From contig JBQGCL010000039.1 of NCBI GenBank assembly GCA_052038485.1, positions 13,542 through 77,541 on the forward strand: a stretch of 64,000 bases of DNA, read 5' to 3'. The translations under genes were made by a program, and so were the position numbers. Position 1 is the first letter of the stretch. Each line of letters begins with the position of its first letter. This stretch comes from JACVRW01 sp052038485 (GTDB lineage: Bacteria; Actinomycetota; Thermoleophilia; Solirubrobacterales; Thermoleophilaceae). Below the pieces are notes generated by a model. The model was not told the DNA's origin and did no database searches. It was given only the letters and a program-made list of their open reading frames with translations. Positions 1 to 9,254 of the stretch are shown one piece after another.

Positions 1-134
1 AGGTTGCCCTGGGGGTCGAGGTCCACGCACAGCACCTCGAGCCCGGCGCGCCGGTACGCGTCCGCCAGCGTCCGCACGGTGGTCGTCTTCCCCGTGCCGC
101 CCTTCTGAGAGAGAACGGTGATGGCTACGGACAC
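1..134 (-). CDS. ParA/Soj-family ATPase, N-terminal fragment
   Basis: Only the first 44 codons lie in the window; the gene runs off the left edge. The start is the GTG at 134-132, because an in-frame TAG lies four codons upstream. The protein begins with the deviant Walker A of ParA/MinD ATPases (QKGGTGKTT, residues 10-18), followed by a second strand ending VDLDPQGN, the switch region typical of chromosome- and plasmid-partitioning ParA proteins that bind DNA non-specifically as ATP dimers. It is transcribed divergently from gltB. A TAGGGT box sits nine bases before the start, suggesting a leaderless transcript. Whether this is the chromosomal Soj/ParA partner of ParB, or the ParA often found beside scpAB, cannot be decided from 44 residues. 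Confidence 0.85.
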   Translation of the reverse strand, partial: MSVAITVLSQKGGTGKTTTVRTLADAYRRAGLEVLCVDLDPQGN

Positions 135-143
135 GCTCGGTGG

Positions 144-149
144 ACCCTA
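144..149 (-). promoter_or_regulatory. -10 box of the parA-like gene
   Basis: TAGGGT on the minus strand, nine bases before the GTG start; member of the recurrent TANNNT-start series. Confidence 0.4.
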
Positions 150-233
150 CTGCCTGGGTAAAGAGACGTACCATTGAGGGCTCGCACCCGTCGCGCGCCC
201 GCTCGAAGAAGGCGCGAAACCCGAGGAAACCCG

Positions 234-3200
234 ATGGCACCACCCCCCGGCCAGGCCGGTCACGGCCTGTACGACCCCACCTATGAGCACGATGCTTGCG
301 GTGTCGCCTTCGTGGCGCGACTCGGCGCGCCCGCGTCCCATGAGGTGATCTCGCGCGCCCTCTGGGCGCTGGAGCACCTGGAGCACCGTGGCGCAGAGGG
401 CGCCGACGCCGATACAGGCGACGGCGCGGGCATCCTGATCCAGCTCCCGGACCAGTTTCTACGCGCCGAGGTGCCGTTCGAGCTGCCCGAATTCGGCCGC
501 TACGGCGTCGGCGTCTGTTTTCTCCCCAGCGACGAGTTCGCGCGCGAGCACGCGGAGAAGCTGATCGAGGACACCGTCGAGGCCGAAGGCCAGACCGTCC
601 TCGGGTGGCGCGACGTGCCGGTCGACCCGGAGCACTGCGGCAACACCGCCCGCGCGGTCGCCCCCTGCATACGCCAGCTGTTCATCGCCGCCAGCGGCGA
701 CACGGAGGACCAGGACGCCCTCGAGCGCCGCCTCTACGTCATCCGCCGGGTGATCGAGCGCGCCGAGCTGCCGAACCTCGCAATCGCGTCGATGTCGAGC
801 CGCACGGTCGTCTACAAGGGGATGCTCACCGCCCCGCAGATCTCCCAGTACTTCCCCGAGCTCAGGGACGAGCGGCTGGTCTCGCGGCTCGCGCTCGTCC
901 ACTCGCGCTTCTCGACCAACACCTTCCCGAGCTGGGAGCTCGCCCACCCGTACCGGATGCTCGCCCACAACGGCGAGATCAACACGCTGCGCGGCAACCG
1001 CAACTGGCACCGTGCCCGCGAGCTGACGCTCGCGTCGCCGCTGTTCGGCGACGACATCGACAAGATCCGCGGGCTGCTGCGCGACGACATCTCCGACTCG
1101 GCCTCGCTCGACGGCCTGATGGAGCTGCTTGTGCTGGGCGGCCGCTCGCCCGCCCACGCGATCTCGATGCTGATCCCCGAGGCCTACCAGGGCCGGCCGG
1201 AGCTCAAGCAGCAGGTGCGCGACTTCTACGCCTACCACTCCTCGCTGATCGAGCCGTGGGACGGTCCCGCGGCGGTCGCCTTCACCGACGGCCGGGTGAT
1301 CGGCGCCACGCTCGACCGCAACGGCCTGCGCCCGGGCCGCTGGGTCGTGACCAAGAACGGCTGGGTCGTGCTCGCCAGCGAGACCGGCGTGCTGGAGGCC
1401 TCGGAGGACGAGATCGTCGCGAAGGGCCGCCTCCGGCCGGGCAAGCTGTTCCTGGTCGACCTCGAGCGCGACCGGATCGTGCCGGACGACGAGGTCAAGG
1501 CCGACCTGGCCCGCCGCCGCCCCTACGGCGAGTGGCTGCACGACCGCGTCGTCCACATCGAGGACCTGCCCGACAAGAGCCCGCGCGTGCCGCGCGTGGA
1601 GCCGCTGCGCGCAAAGCAGCTCGCCTTCGGCTGGACCGAGGAGGACCTGAAGGTGCTGCTCGCGCCGATGGCGCGCGACGCCGCCGAGCCGACCGGGTCG
1701 ATGGGCAACGACGTGGCGCTGGCGAGCCTCTCCAACCGGCTGCCGCCGCTGTTCTCCTACTTCAAGCAGCTGTTCGCCCAGGTGACCAACCCGGCGATCG
1801 ACCCGATCCGCGAGTCGGTCGTGATGAGCCTGACCGCCTGTATCGGCCCGGAGATCAACCTGCTCGGCGAGACGCCCGACCACTGCCACCAGCTCGTCAT
1901 GGAGCAGCCGATCCTCCGCAACGGCGAGCTCGAGAAGCTGCGCCAGGTCGACCACAGCGTGTTCGAGGCCCGCTCGATCGACATGACCTGGCCGGTGGCC
2001 GAGGGCGAGGCCGGGATGGAGCAGCGCCTGACCGACATCTGCCGCGAGGCATCCGACCTGGTCCAGCGCGGCGTCAACATCATCATCCTGTCGGACCGCA
2101 ACCTCGGCCCCGAGCGGGCGGCGATGCCGTCGCTGCTGGCCGTCGGCGCGGTCCACCACCACCTCGTTCGCGAGGGCACCCGCCTGCAGATCGGGCTCGT
2201 CGTCGAGACCGGCGAGGCCCGCGAGATCCACCACCTGGCGACGCTGATCGGCTTCGGCGCGTCTGCGGTCAACCCCTACCTGATGTTCGAGTCGCTCTAC
2301 GCGCTCCACCGCGACGGCCGGCTGCCGGAGGAGATGGCCCCGGCCGAGGCCGAGCAGCGCGTGATCAAGGCGATCGGCAAGGGCCTGCTGAAGATCCTCT
2401 CCAAGATGGGTATCTCGACCCTGCGCTCCTACACCGGCGCGCAGATCTTCGAGGCGGTCGGCGTGAAGCGCGAGGTGATCGACAGGCACTTCACCGGGAC
2501 GCCCTCGCGGGTGGAGGGGATAGGCCTCAAGGAGATCGCCGACGAGGCGCTCGGCCGCCACCGGCGCGCCTACCCGGCTGCGGTCTCGGAGCTGCTGCCG
2601 GCCGGCGGGATCTACGCCTGGCGCCGCCGCGGCGAGTACCACGGCTGGAACCCGGAGACGATCGCGACGCTCCAGCAGGCCGCCCGCAACAGCGACGGCG
2701 CCGAGGCGTACGAGCGCTTCGCCACCTACGTGAACGACGTCGCGGTGCGCAACACCGCCCTGCGCGGGCTGCTGCGCTTCCGCGAGGACACCGAGCCGGT
2801 CCTGCTCGACGAGGTCGAGCCGGCGAGCGAGATAGTCAAGCGCTTCAAGTCGGGCGGGATGTCGCTTGGCGCGCTCTCGCCGGAGGCGCACGAGACGCTC
2901 GCCGTCGGGATGAACCGCCTCGGCGGGAAGTCGAACACCGGGGAGGGCGGCGAGGACGCCGCGCGCTTCGGCGACGAGCGGCGCTCGTCGATCAAGCAGG
3001 TCGCCTCGGGCCGCTTCGGCGTGACCGTCAACTACCTCGTCAACGCCGACGAGCTCCAGATCAAGGTCGCGCAGGGCGCCAAGCCAGGCGAGGGCGGCCA
3101 GCTGCCCGGCCACAAGGTCGACCGCTACATCGCCGGCCTGCGCCACTCGACGCCGGGCGTAACGCTGATCTCGCCGCCGCCGCACCACGACATCTACTCG

Positions 3201-4712
3201 ATCGAGGACCTCAAGCAGCTGATCTACGACCTGCGCTGCGCCAACCCGCGCGCGCGTGTGTCGGTGAAGCTCGTCTCGGAGGTCGGCGTCGGCACCGTGG
3301 CGGCCGGCGTGGCGAAGGCGAACGCCGACCACGTCGTGATCGCCGGCCACGACGGGGGCACCGGCGCCTCGCCGCAAGCGTCGATCCACCACGCCGGCAT
3401 CCCCTGGGAGATCGGCCTCGCCGAGACCCAGCAGACGCTGCTGCGCAACGACCTGCGCTCGCGCATCCTGGTCGAGGTCGACGGCCAGATGCGCACCGGC
3501 CGCGACGTGGCGATCGGCGCGATCCTCGGCGCCGACGAATTCGGCTTCTCCACGGCCCCGCTGATCGCGCTGGGCTGCGTGATGATGCGCGTCTGCCACC
3601 TGAACACCTGTCCGGTCGGTGTGGCGACCCAGGACCCCGAGCTGCGGCGGCGCTTCGAGGGCCAGCCCGAGCACGTCGTCAACTACCTGTTCATGGTGGC
3701 CGAGGAGCTGCGCGGCATCATGGCCCGGCTCGGCGTGCGCTCGGTCGCCGAGCTGATCGGGCGCGTGGACCTGCTCGTGCCCGACGAGACCGTCGACCAC
3801 TGGAAGGCGCGCGGGATCGACCTGCGCCCGCTGCTCGAGGTCCCGGCCGACGTGCCCGACGACGCCCCGCGGCACTGCATCCGCCGCCCGGACCCGGTGC
3901 TCTACGACTCGATCGACGTGGACCTGCTGCAGCGCTCGCGCGGCGCCATCGAGCACGGCGAGCACGTGCGGCTGGAGCGGCGCATCGAGAACAAGAACCG
4001 CGCCGTGGGCGGCCTGCTCTCGGGCGAGATCGCGCGCCGGCACGGCGAGGAGGGGCTGCCGGAGGGGTCGATCGAGGTGCAGCTCCAGGGCTCGGCGGGG
4101 CAGAGCTTCGGCGCCTGGCTGGCGGCCGGCGTCACGCTCGAGCTCGAGGGAGACGCGAACGACTACACCGGCAAGGGGATGTCAGGCGGGACGCTCGTGG
4201 TGCGGCCGTCGAGCCAGGCGACCTTCCGCGCCGAGGACAACGCGATCGTCGGCAACACCGTGCTCTACGGCGCGACCGGGGGCAAGGCGTTCTTCCGCGG
4301 GCTCGCCGGCGAGCGCTTCGCGGTGCGCAACTCGGGCGCCGTGACCGTCGTCGAGGGCGTGGGCGACCACGGCTGCGAGTACATGACCGGCGGCCGCGTG
4401 GTCGTGCTGGGGCCGACGGGGCTGAACTTCGCCGCCGGGATGAGCGGCGGTGTGGCCTACGTGCTCGACGTCGACGGCGCCTTCCGCTCGCGCTGCAACA
4501 CCGAGCTGGTCGGCTTCGACGAGATCACGCCCGACGACGCGCTCGAGCTGCGCGGGCTGGTCGAGGAGCACCGCCTGCGCACCGGCTCGCCGGTGGCCGA
4601 GCGTCTGCTCGACGCTTGGGACGACGAGCTGCCCCGCTTCGTCAAGGTGATGCCGCACGACTACAAGCGCGCGCTGCTGGAGCTCGCCCAGGAAGAGCCG
4701 GTCGCGGCCTGA
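234..4712 (+). CDS. gltB: glutamate synthase (NADPH) large subunit
   Basis: Makes two glutamates from glutamine and 2-oxoglutarate, with electrons supplied by GltD. ATG 234 is chosen over an in-frame codon at 174 because GAGGAA lies five bases upstream and it leaves the usual short propeptide before the catalytic Cys22 (DACGVAF). The 1,492-residue protein shows the class II glutaminase domain (about 22-430), a central domain, the FMN-binding synthase barrel with the 3Fe-4S signature Cys1115-x5-Cys1121-x4-Cys1126, and the C-terminal beta-helix rich in GG repeats. Length and order match bacterial GltB. The stop overlaps the gltD start in TGATG, so the subunits are translationally coupled. Confidence 0.97.
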   Translation: MAPPPGQAGHGLYDPTYEHDACGVAFVARLGAPASHEVISRALWALEHLEHRGAEGADADTGDGAGILIQLPDQFLRAEVPFELPEFGRYGVGVCFLPSDEFAREHAEKLIEDTVEAEGQTVLGWRDVPVDPEHCGNTARAVAPCIRQLFIAASGDTEDQDALERRLYVIRRVIERAELPNLAIASMSSRTVVYKGMLTAPQISQYFPELRDERLVSRLALVHSRFSTNTFPSWELAHPYRMLAHNGEINTLRGNRNWHRARELTLASPLFGDDIDKIRGLLRDDISDSASLDGLMELLVLGGRSPAHAISMLIPEAYQGRPELKQQVRDFYAYHSSLIEPWDGPAAVAFTDGRVIGATLDRNGLRPGRWVVTKNGWVVLASETGVLEASEDEIVAKGRLRPGKLFLVDLERDRIVPDDEVKADLARRRPYGEWLHDRVVHIEDLPDKSPRVPRVEPLRAKQLAFGWTEEDLKVLLAPMARDAAEPTGSMGNDVALASLSNRLPPLFSYFKQLFAQVTNPAIDPIRESVVMSLTACIGPEINLLGETPDHCHQLVMEQPILRNGELEKLRQVDHSVFEARSIDMTWPVAEGEAGMEQRLTDICREASDLVQRGVNIIILSDRNLGPERAAMPSLLAVGAVHHHLVREGTRLQIGLVVETGEAREIHHLATLIGFGASAVNPYLMFESLYALHRDGRLPEEMAPAEAEQRVIKAIGKGLLKILSKMGISTLRSYTGAQIFEAVGVKREVIDRHFTGTPSRVEGIGLKEIADEALGRHRRAYPAAVSELLPAGGIYAWRRRGEYHGWNPETIATLQQAARNSDGAEAYERFATYVNDVAVRNTALRGLLRFREDTEPVLLDEVEPASEIVKRFKSGGMSLGALSPEAHETLAVGMNRLGGKSNTGEGGEDAARFGDERRSSIKQVASGRFGVTVNYLVNADELQIKVAQGAKPGEGGQLPGHKVDRYIAGLRHSTPGVTLISPPPHHDIYSIEDLKQLIYDLRCANPRARVSVKLVSEVGVGTVAAGVAKANADHVVIAGHDGGTGASPQASIHHAGIPWEIGLAETQQTLLRNDLRSRILVEVDGQMRTGRDVAIGAILGADEFGFSTAPLIALGCVMMRVCHLNTCPVGVATQDPELRRRFEGQPEHVVNYLFMVAEELRGIMARLGVRSVAELIGRVDLLVPDETVDHWKARGIDLRPLLEVPADVPDDAPRHCIRRPDPVLYDSIDVDLLQRSRGAIEHGEHVRLERRIENKNRAVGGLLSGEIARRHGEEGLPEGSIEVQLQGSAGQSFGAWLAAGVTLELEGDANDYTGKGMSGGTLVVRPSSQATFRAEDNAIVGNTVLYGATGGKAFFRGLAGERFAVRNSGAVTVVEGVGDHGCEYMTGGRVVVLGPTGLNFAAGMSGGVAYVLDVDGAFRSRCNTELVGFDEITPDDALELRGLVEEHRLRTGSPVAERLLDAWDDELPRFVKVMPHDYKRALLELAQEEPVAA

Positions 4713-6280
4713 TGGGCGATCCGCGCGGCTTCCTGACCACCCACCGGGTGGGCTTCCAGAAGCGCGACCCGCGCGAGCGTGTGCGCGACTACCGGCAGTA
4801 CTTCGCGCTGCCCGACGACGCGACGCTGCGCGAGCAGGGCGGACGCTGCATGGACTGCGGCGTGCCGTTCTGCCAGGAGGGCTGCCCGCTCGGCAACAAG
4901 ATCCCGGACTGGAACGACCTCGTCTACAACGATCGCTGGCGCGAGGCGCTCACCCACCTGCACGCCACCAACAACTTCCCCGAGTTCACCGGCCTGATCT
5001 GCCCGGCGCCGTGCGAGTCGGCCTGCGTGCTCGACATCAACGACGATGCCGTCACGATCGAGCAGATCGAGCTCGCGATCGTCACGCGCGGCTACGACGA
5101 GGGCTGGATCGTCGCCAACCCGCCCGCCACCCGCACGGATCGCACGGTCGGCGTGATCGGATCGGGCCCGGCCGGGCTGGCGGTCGCGGCCGAGCTCAAC
5201 CAGCACGGCCACCGGGTGACCGTCTACGAGCGCGACGAGGGCCCCGGCGGGCTGCTGCGCTTCGGGGTACCCGACGCCAAGCTCGAGAAGTGGATCATCG
5301 ACCGTCGCGTGGCCCTGCTCGAGGAGGAGGGGATCGCCTTCGAGTACGGCGTGGACGTGGGCGGCGACGTGTCGGCGGTCGAGCTGCGCCGGCGCCACGA
5401 CGCGCTCGTGGTGGCGATCGGCTCGCGCGTGCACCGCGACCTGGACGTGCCCGGCCGTGACCTCCGGGGCGTGCACTTCGCGATGGAGTACCTCTACCAG
5501 CGCAACCGCTTCGTGGCGCGCCAGGAGGGCCGCGACGCCCCCGAGCCGCCGCCCGGCGAGCGGATCAGCGCCGCCGGCCGGCGCGTGGTCGTGATCGGCG
5601 GCGGCGACACCGGCATGGACTGCATCTCCAACGCGCTGCGCGAGGGGGCTTCCGACGTGCTGTTGTTGGACGTCTACCCGCCGCTGCCCGGCGACGCCCG
5701 CCCGCCGGGCACGCCCTGGCCACTGCCCCCCAAGCGGACGCCCACGACCTACGCGCTCGACGAGGGCGGCGAGCGCCGCTTCGGCACCCAGATCAACGCG
5801 ATCGTCGGGGAGGACGGCCGCGTGCGCGCTGTCGATGGCCGGCAGGTGGAGGGCACGTCGTCGCGCGACCTGCACGCGATCCCCGGCAGCGAGTTCACCG
5901 AGCCGGCCGACCTGGTCCTGATCGCGATCGGGTTCAACCACCCCGAGCACGAGGGCGCCGTCACGGAGCTGGCCGTGGAGCTCGACCCGCGCGGCAACAT
6001 CAAGGCGCCCATATACGCCACCGACAAGGCGGGCGTGTTCGCCTGCGGCGACGCGCGGATGGGCCAGTCCCTGGTGGTCACCGCGATCGCCGAGGGCCGC
6101 CGCTGCGCGCGCATCGTCGACCGCTACCTGGGCGGCTCCGGCGAAACTCGCAACCTGCCGTCCGCCGCGATGTTCGCGTTCGAGGACGGCGACCCCCACT
6201 CCCTGCGCCACCAGGCGGAGACGGCCCGCACCGTCACTGTCGGCGAAGCCTTCTGGTCGGGCCCCCGCGAGGAGCGCTGA
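4712..6280 (+). CDS. gltD: glutamate synthase small subunit
   Basis: A 522-residue flavoprotein that oxidises NAD(P)H and passes electrons through 4Fe-4S clusters to GltB. The N-terminal cysteine-rich region has Cys46, 49, 54 and 58, then Cys97, 101 and 105, as in GltD and related dihydropyrimidine-dehydrogenase-type reductases. An FAD-binding GSGPAGLA motif lies near residue 150 and a second Rossmann motif (GGGDTGMDC) binds the nicotinamide nucleotide. It starts on the ATG that overlaps the gltB stop. The next gene begins one base after its stop, so the operon may continue. Confidence 0.97.
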   Translation: MGDPRGFLTTHRVGFQKRDPRERVRDYRQYFALPDDATLREQGGRCMDCGVPFCQEGCPLGNKIPDWNDLVYNDRWREALTHLHATNNFPEFTGLICPAPCESACVLDINDDAVTIEQIELAIVTRGYDEGWIVANPPATRTDRTVGVIGSGPAGLAVAAELNQHGHRVTVYERDEGPGGLLRFGVPDAKLEKWIIDRRVALLEEEGIAFEYGVDVGGDVSAVELRRRHDALVVAIGSRVHRDLDVPGRDLRGVHFAMEYLYQRNRFVARQEGRDAPEPPPGERISAAGRRVVVIGGGDTGMDCISNALREGASDVLLLDVYPPLPGDARPPGTPWPLPPKRTPTTYALDEGGERRFGTQINAIVGEDGRVRAVDGRQVEGTSSRDLHAIPGSEFTEPADLVLIAIGFNHPEHEGAVTELAVELDPRGNIKAPIYATDKAGVFACGDARMGQSLVVTAIAEGRRCARIVDRYLGGSGETRNLPSAAMFAFEDGDPHSLRHQAETARTVTVGEAFWSGPREER

Positions 6281-6281
6281 C

Positions 6282-6803
6282 GTGGGCACGATCCCAGCCG
6301 TCCAGCCCGCGCGCGATCACGTCCGCGGCGCCGTCGACGGCCGCGTGACGCTGGTCGAGTACGGCGACTTCCAGTGCCCCTATTGCGGCGACGCCTACCC
6401 GGTCGTGAAGATGCTGCTCGCGGAGTTCGACTGGCTGCGCTTCGTGTTCCGGCACATGCCGTTGGCGGATCTGCACCCGCGCGCGCCGGTCGCGGCCGAG
6501 GCCGGCGAGGCGGCGGGCGCACAGGAGCGCTTCTGGGACATGCACGACCGCCTCTTCGAGCACCAGCACGAGCTCACCGACGAGGAGCTCAGCGGCCATG
6601 CCGCGGCGCTCGGGCTCGACGTCGAGCGCTTCGACCGCGAGCTGCGCGAGGGCGTGCACCGCGAGCGCGTCGAGGAGGACCTGCGCAGCGGCGCCCAGAG
6701 CGGCATCCCCAGCACGCCGGGCTTCTTCGTCAACGGTGCCCTGCACAAGGGCTCGCCGACCGAGCCCGACCTGAGGCGGGTGATCGAGGCGGAGTTCGAA
6801 TAG
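6282..6803 (+). CDS. DsbA-family thioredoxin-fold protein
   Basis: A 173-residue thioredoxin-fold protein with the active-site Cys32-Pro-Tyr-Cys35 (DFQCPYCG), a helical insertion, and the cis-proline loop STPGFFVNG near the C-terminus, as in DsbA/FrnE-like proteins. There is no signal peptide or membrane anchor, so it is predicted cytoplasmic; it resembles the thioredoxin modules fused to some NhaA antiporters. GTG 6282 follows the gltD stop by one base, with GGAG just upstream. Co-transcription with gltBD is likely but a functional link is not evident. The substrate is unknown. Confidence 0.85.
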   Translation: MGTIPAVQPARDHVRGAVDGRVTLVEYGDFQCPYCGDAYPVVKMLLAEFDWLRFVFRHMPLADLHPRAPVAAEAGEAAGAQERFWDMHDRLFEHQHELTDEELSGHAAALGLDVERFDRELREGVHRERVEEDLRSGAQSGIPSTPGFFVNGALHKGSPTEPDLRRVIEAEFE

Positions 6804-6806
6804 CTT
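6801..6806 (+). promoter_or_regulatory. -10 box of the epimerase gene
   Basis: TAGCTT, seven bases before the ATG at 6814; predicted leaderless start. Confidence 0.4.
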
Positions 6807-6813
6807 TGCGCGC

Positions 6814-7782
6814 ATGCCGACCGCGTTCGTGACCGGTGGCTCCGGCTTCATCGGCGGTTTCCTGATCGAGCGGCTGCGTACCGAAGGCTGGGACGTGCGC
6901 GCCCTGGCGCGCTCGCAGGACGCCGAGCAGAAGGTGCGCGAGCGCGGAGCTGTGCCGGTGCCGGGCGACGTGGGCAACGAGGAGCTGATGCGCGACGGCG
7001 CGGCCGGCTGCGAAGTGGCCTTCCACGCGGCCGCGAAGGTGGAGGACTGGGGCGACCCGGCGGACTTCGAGCGGATCAACGTGCAGGGCACTCAGAACGT
7101 GATCGCCGCCTGTCGCGGGGCCGGCGTGCGGCGGCTCGTTCACGTGGGCACGGAGGCTGCGCTGATGGCGGGGCAGCCGCTCGTGAACGTCGACGAGGGG
7201 GCGCCGCTGCGGCCTGACTCGCCGGCGCTCTACTCGTCGAGCAAGGCCAAGGCCGAGCAGCGCGTGCGCTCCGCGAACGACGCGGGGCTCGAAACCGTCG
7301 TGATCCGGCCGCGCTTCGTCTGGGGGCGGGGCGACACGACCCTGCTGCCCGCGCTGGTCGAGCTGGTGCGATCGGGACGCTTCCGCTGGGTCGGCGGCGG
7401 GCGGCACCTGACCGCCACCACGCACGTGGCCAACACGGTCGAGGGGCTGTGGCTGGGCGCGACCAAGGCCGAGCCCGGCGGCGTCTACTTCATCACCGAC
7501 GGCGAACCGGTCGTGTTCCGCGAGTTCGTGTCCGCGATGCTCGAGACACAGGGCGTGACGCCGCCGACCGGGTCGGTGCCCGCCGGGGTGGCGACCGTCG
7601 CGGCCGGCGCGGCCGAACGCCTGTGGCGGCTGCTGCGGCGCTCCGGCCCGCCGCCACTGACCCGCTTTGCCGTCTGGGTCTCCTCCCAGGAGTGCACGAT
7701 CGACACCGGCCGGGCCGAGCGGGAGCTCGGCTACCGGCCGGTGACGTCGCGCGAGCAGGGTCTGGCCGAGCTCGCGGGCTAG
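6814..7782 (+). CDS. NAD-dependent epimerase/dehydratase (extended SDR)
   Basis: A 322-residue extended short-chain dehydrogenase. The N-terminus carries the Rossmann motif TGGSGFIGG (residues 7-15) and the catalytic Tyr140-x3-Lys144 pair. The FHAAAKVEDWG segment resembles 3beta-hydroxysteroid dehydrogenase and dihydroflavonol reductase-like members rather than UDP-sugar epimerases; the substrate cannot be read from sequence. It has its own -10-like box directly upstream. It is convergent with the next gene and shares a CTAG stop palindrome with it at 7779-7782. Confidence 0.88.
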   Translation: MPTAFVTGGSGFIGGFLIERLRTEGWDVRALARSQDAEQKVRERGAVPVPGDVGNEELMRDGAAGCEVAFHAAAKVEDWGDPADFERINVQGTQNVIAACRGAGVRRLVHVGTEAALMAGQPLVNVDEGAPLRPDSPALYSSSKAKAEQRVRSANDAGLETVVIRPRFVWGRGDTTLLPALVELVRSGRFRWVGGGRHLTATTHVANTVEGLWLGATKAEPGGVYFITDGEPVVFREFVSAMLETQGVTPPTGSVPAGVATVAAGAAERLWRLLRRSGPPPLTRFAVWVSSQECTIDTGRAERELGYRPVTSREQGLAELAG

Positions 7783-8246
7783 CCGCGGGCCGGCACCCCC
7801 TGAGTCTCGGCCGCACGGTCCTGTGCGCTGTCACGCAGCTCGCCGGCGTGCTCGCGGCCGGCCTCCTTGGCGGTCTCCGCCGTCTGGCGCGCCACCTCCT
7901 TGCCTCTCTCGAGGGCTTCCTGCCCGGTCTCGCGCGCCTTCTCCTTCATCTGGTCCGCCATCGGGCCGATCTTCTCGTCCTCCACGCGGGTCGACGGGAT
8001 CAGCAGCCCGGCGACGAAGCCCACAGCCGCCGCGCCGATGGCCAGCCCGAGCGGGTTTTCGCGGGCCACGCCGGCTGCCTGCCCGGCGTCGGGGACCTTG
8101 TCCTTGACGGTGTCGACGCTGCTCGAGATGGCCTCCTTGGCACGGCCCGGAACGTCGGTCTTGTGGCCGAGTGCCTCGACCGTGTCACCCATGTCCTCGC
8201 GGGTGCGCTCTATGTCCTGCCTGATCTGGCTCGGGTCTTGGCCCAT
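7779..8246 (-). CDS. DUF3618-type coiled-coil membrane protein
   Basis: A 155-residue protein, third gene of a minus-strand operon. The N-terminus (IRQDIERTREDMGDTVEAL) matches the DUF3618 pattern. A hydrophobic helix around residues 70-95 is followed by a long, Lys/Glu/Ala-rich amphipathic tail likely to form a coiled coil. ATG 8246 is chosen because AAGGAGG lies seven bases upstream. Its first 37 bases overlap the preceding gene. Proteins of this kind accompany holin-like membrane proteins in many bacteria; their role (membrane stress, ribosome or nucleoid tethering) is unproven. Confidence 0.8.
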   Translation of the reverse strand: MGQDPSQIRQDIERTREDMGDTVEALGHKTDVPGRAKEAISSSVDTVKDKVPDAGQAAGVARENPLGLAIGAAAVGFVAGLLIPSTRVEDEKIGPMADQMKEKARETGQEALERGKEVARQTAETAKEAGREHAGELRDSAQDRAAETQGVPARG

Positions 8247-8626
8247 TCCAGGTCCTCCTTCACGCTTTCCTTGGCTTGTTCGGGAACAGGCGGCGTCGCC
8301 TCCTGAACCTTGTTGCGACCCTGCATTGCCAGCACGCCCGCGACCGCCGCGTACGCGACGGCGACGATCAACGCCGCCAGCCACAGCTCCATGGCGGTGT
8401 CGAGCGCGGCGATCAGGCATGCCGTGAGCGCGCCGAGGGCGAGCACGCCGAACAGGCCGGCTCCCCCGAACATCCCGGCGCCCATCCCGGCACGCTTGCC
8501 CTTCTGCTCGAGCTCGGCCTTCGCGAGGTCGATCTCCTGCCTGACCAGGGTCGTGGTCTGGTCGGAGAGCTGCTTGAGCAGCTCGCCCGTCGAGCGCTCG
8601 CGCAGCTCGCTCTGTTGCGGGCTCAT
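8210..8626 (-). CDS. YqjE/holin-X-like membrane protein
   Basis: A 138-residue protein of the actinobacterial holin-X/YqjE type (PF07332-like). The N-terminus (LSDQTTTLVRQEIDLAKAEL) is the conserved amphipathic helix, followed by two transmembrane segments around residues 45-100 and a charged cytoplasmic tail. The family name holin is historical; chromosomal copies are not lytic phage genes and no phage genes are nearby. ATG 8626 overlaps the upstream stop in ATGA, giving coupling. Gene order DUF883-like, YqjE-like, DUF3618 mirrors the yqjD-yqjE arrangement of enterobacteria. Confidence 0.82.
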   Translation of the reverse strand: MSPQQSELRERSTGELLKQLSDQTTTLVRQEIDLAKAELEQKGKRAGMGAGMFGGAGLFGVLALGALTACLIAALDTAMELWLAALIVAVAYAAVAGVLAMQGRNKVQEATPPVPEQAKESVKEDLEWAKTRARSGRT

Positions 8627-9057
8627 GCCCGCGACGCGGAGCGGTAGCGCTCGCCGCTCGAGGCCTTCAGCATCCGCGACGCGGCGAAGCCGATCGCCAG
8701 CGCGCCGGCTGCGACCGCCCACGGGTTGTGCCGGGCGAAGTCCTCGACGTCGCGAACGATGCGATCCCCGTCGCTGCGCTCGAGGTAGGCGCCGAGCCGC
8801 TCCGCGCGATCGGCGGCCTGCTCGACGTAGCGCGCGGGTGTGTCCTTGCCCTGCTTGCGGAGCTCGCCTGCGACCGCACGAGCGTCGCCGGCGCTGCTGC
8901 CGACTCGCCCGCCGATCTCCGTCGAGCGCCGGTCGACCTCCTCGCGAACGCGCCCGCGGGCCTCGCCCGCGGCCTCCTTCGCCTTGTCCTGGGCCTGCGA
9001 CGCGATGCCCTCGCTGCCCGCGTTGACCTGCTCCTGACCTGCGACGGTGTTGGCCAT
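8623..9057 (-). CDS. DUF883/YqjD-like membrane-anchored coiled-coil protein
   Basis: A 144-residue first gene of the three-gene operon. About 85 residues of Ala/Glu/Arg/Lys-rich helix, likely coiled coil, are followed by a C-terminal transmembrane helix (PWAVAAGALAIGFAASRML). This is the architecture of ElaB/YqjD proteins, which in E. coli sit in the inner membrane and bind ribosomes in stationary phase. AAGGAGG lies seven bases before ATG 9057, so unlike many first genes here it has a conventional leader. A GC-rich hairpin at 9090-9111 lies in that leader. Assignment rests on architecture more than on diagnostic residues. Confidence 0.75.
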   Translation of the reverse strand: MANTVAGQEQVNAGSEGIASQAQDKAKEAAGEARGRVREEVDRRSTEIGGRVGSSAGDARAVAGELRKQGKDTPARYVEQAADRAERLGAYLERSDGDRIVRDVEDFARHNPWAVAAGALAIGFAASRMLKASSGERYRSASRA

Positions 9058-9089
9058 CGCCAGTACCTCCTTGTAGGTGGCGAGGATCT

Positions 9090-9111
9090 GCCCGAGCAGT
9101 CGCGCTCGGGC
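9090..9111 (-). promoter_or_regulatory. hairpin upstream of the yqjD-like operon
   Basis: Perfect 8-bp stem GCCCGAGC/GCTCGGGC with a six-base loop, 33 bases before the ATG at 9057. It could be a 5' UTR structure or a protein-binding dyad; no T-run follows, so it is not an obvious terminator. Confidence 0.4.
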
Positions 9112-9254
9112 GCCTTTGGGGCGGACCCTCCGTGTTACCTGCGGCGGTCCGGCCTGACGCCCCGATAAGACGCCCGTCGTCCCACCACTCGGGTCCCCCA
9201 GTTAGGCAGCCTCAAACACCCGACGCGGGCATCGAGGCACGGATGGGTAGCGCG

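Noticed and set aside
459..4043. A 1,194-codon open frame antisense to gltB
   Set aside because: Composition is Arg/Ala/Asp/Leu shadow of a real high-GC gene with no domain; gltB on the plus strand explains the region completely.
8210..8626. Prophage holin
   Set aside because: The family label suggests phage, but no lysin, tail or integrase genes are near and the operon is of the chromosomal yqjD/yqjE kind.
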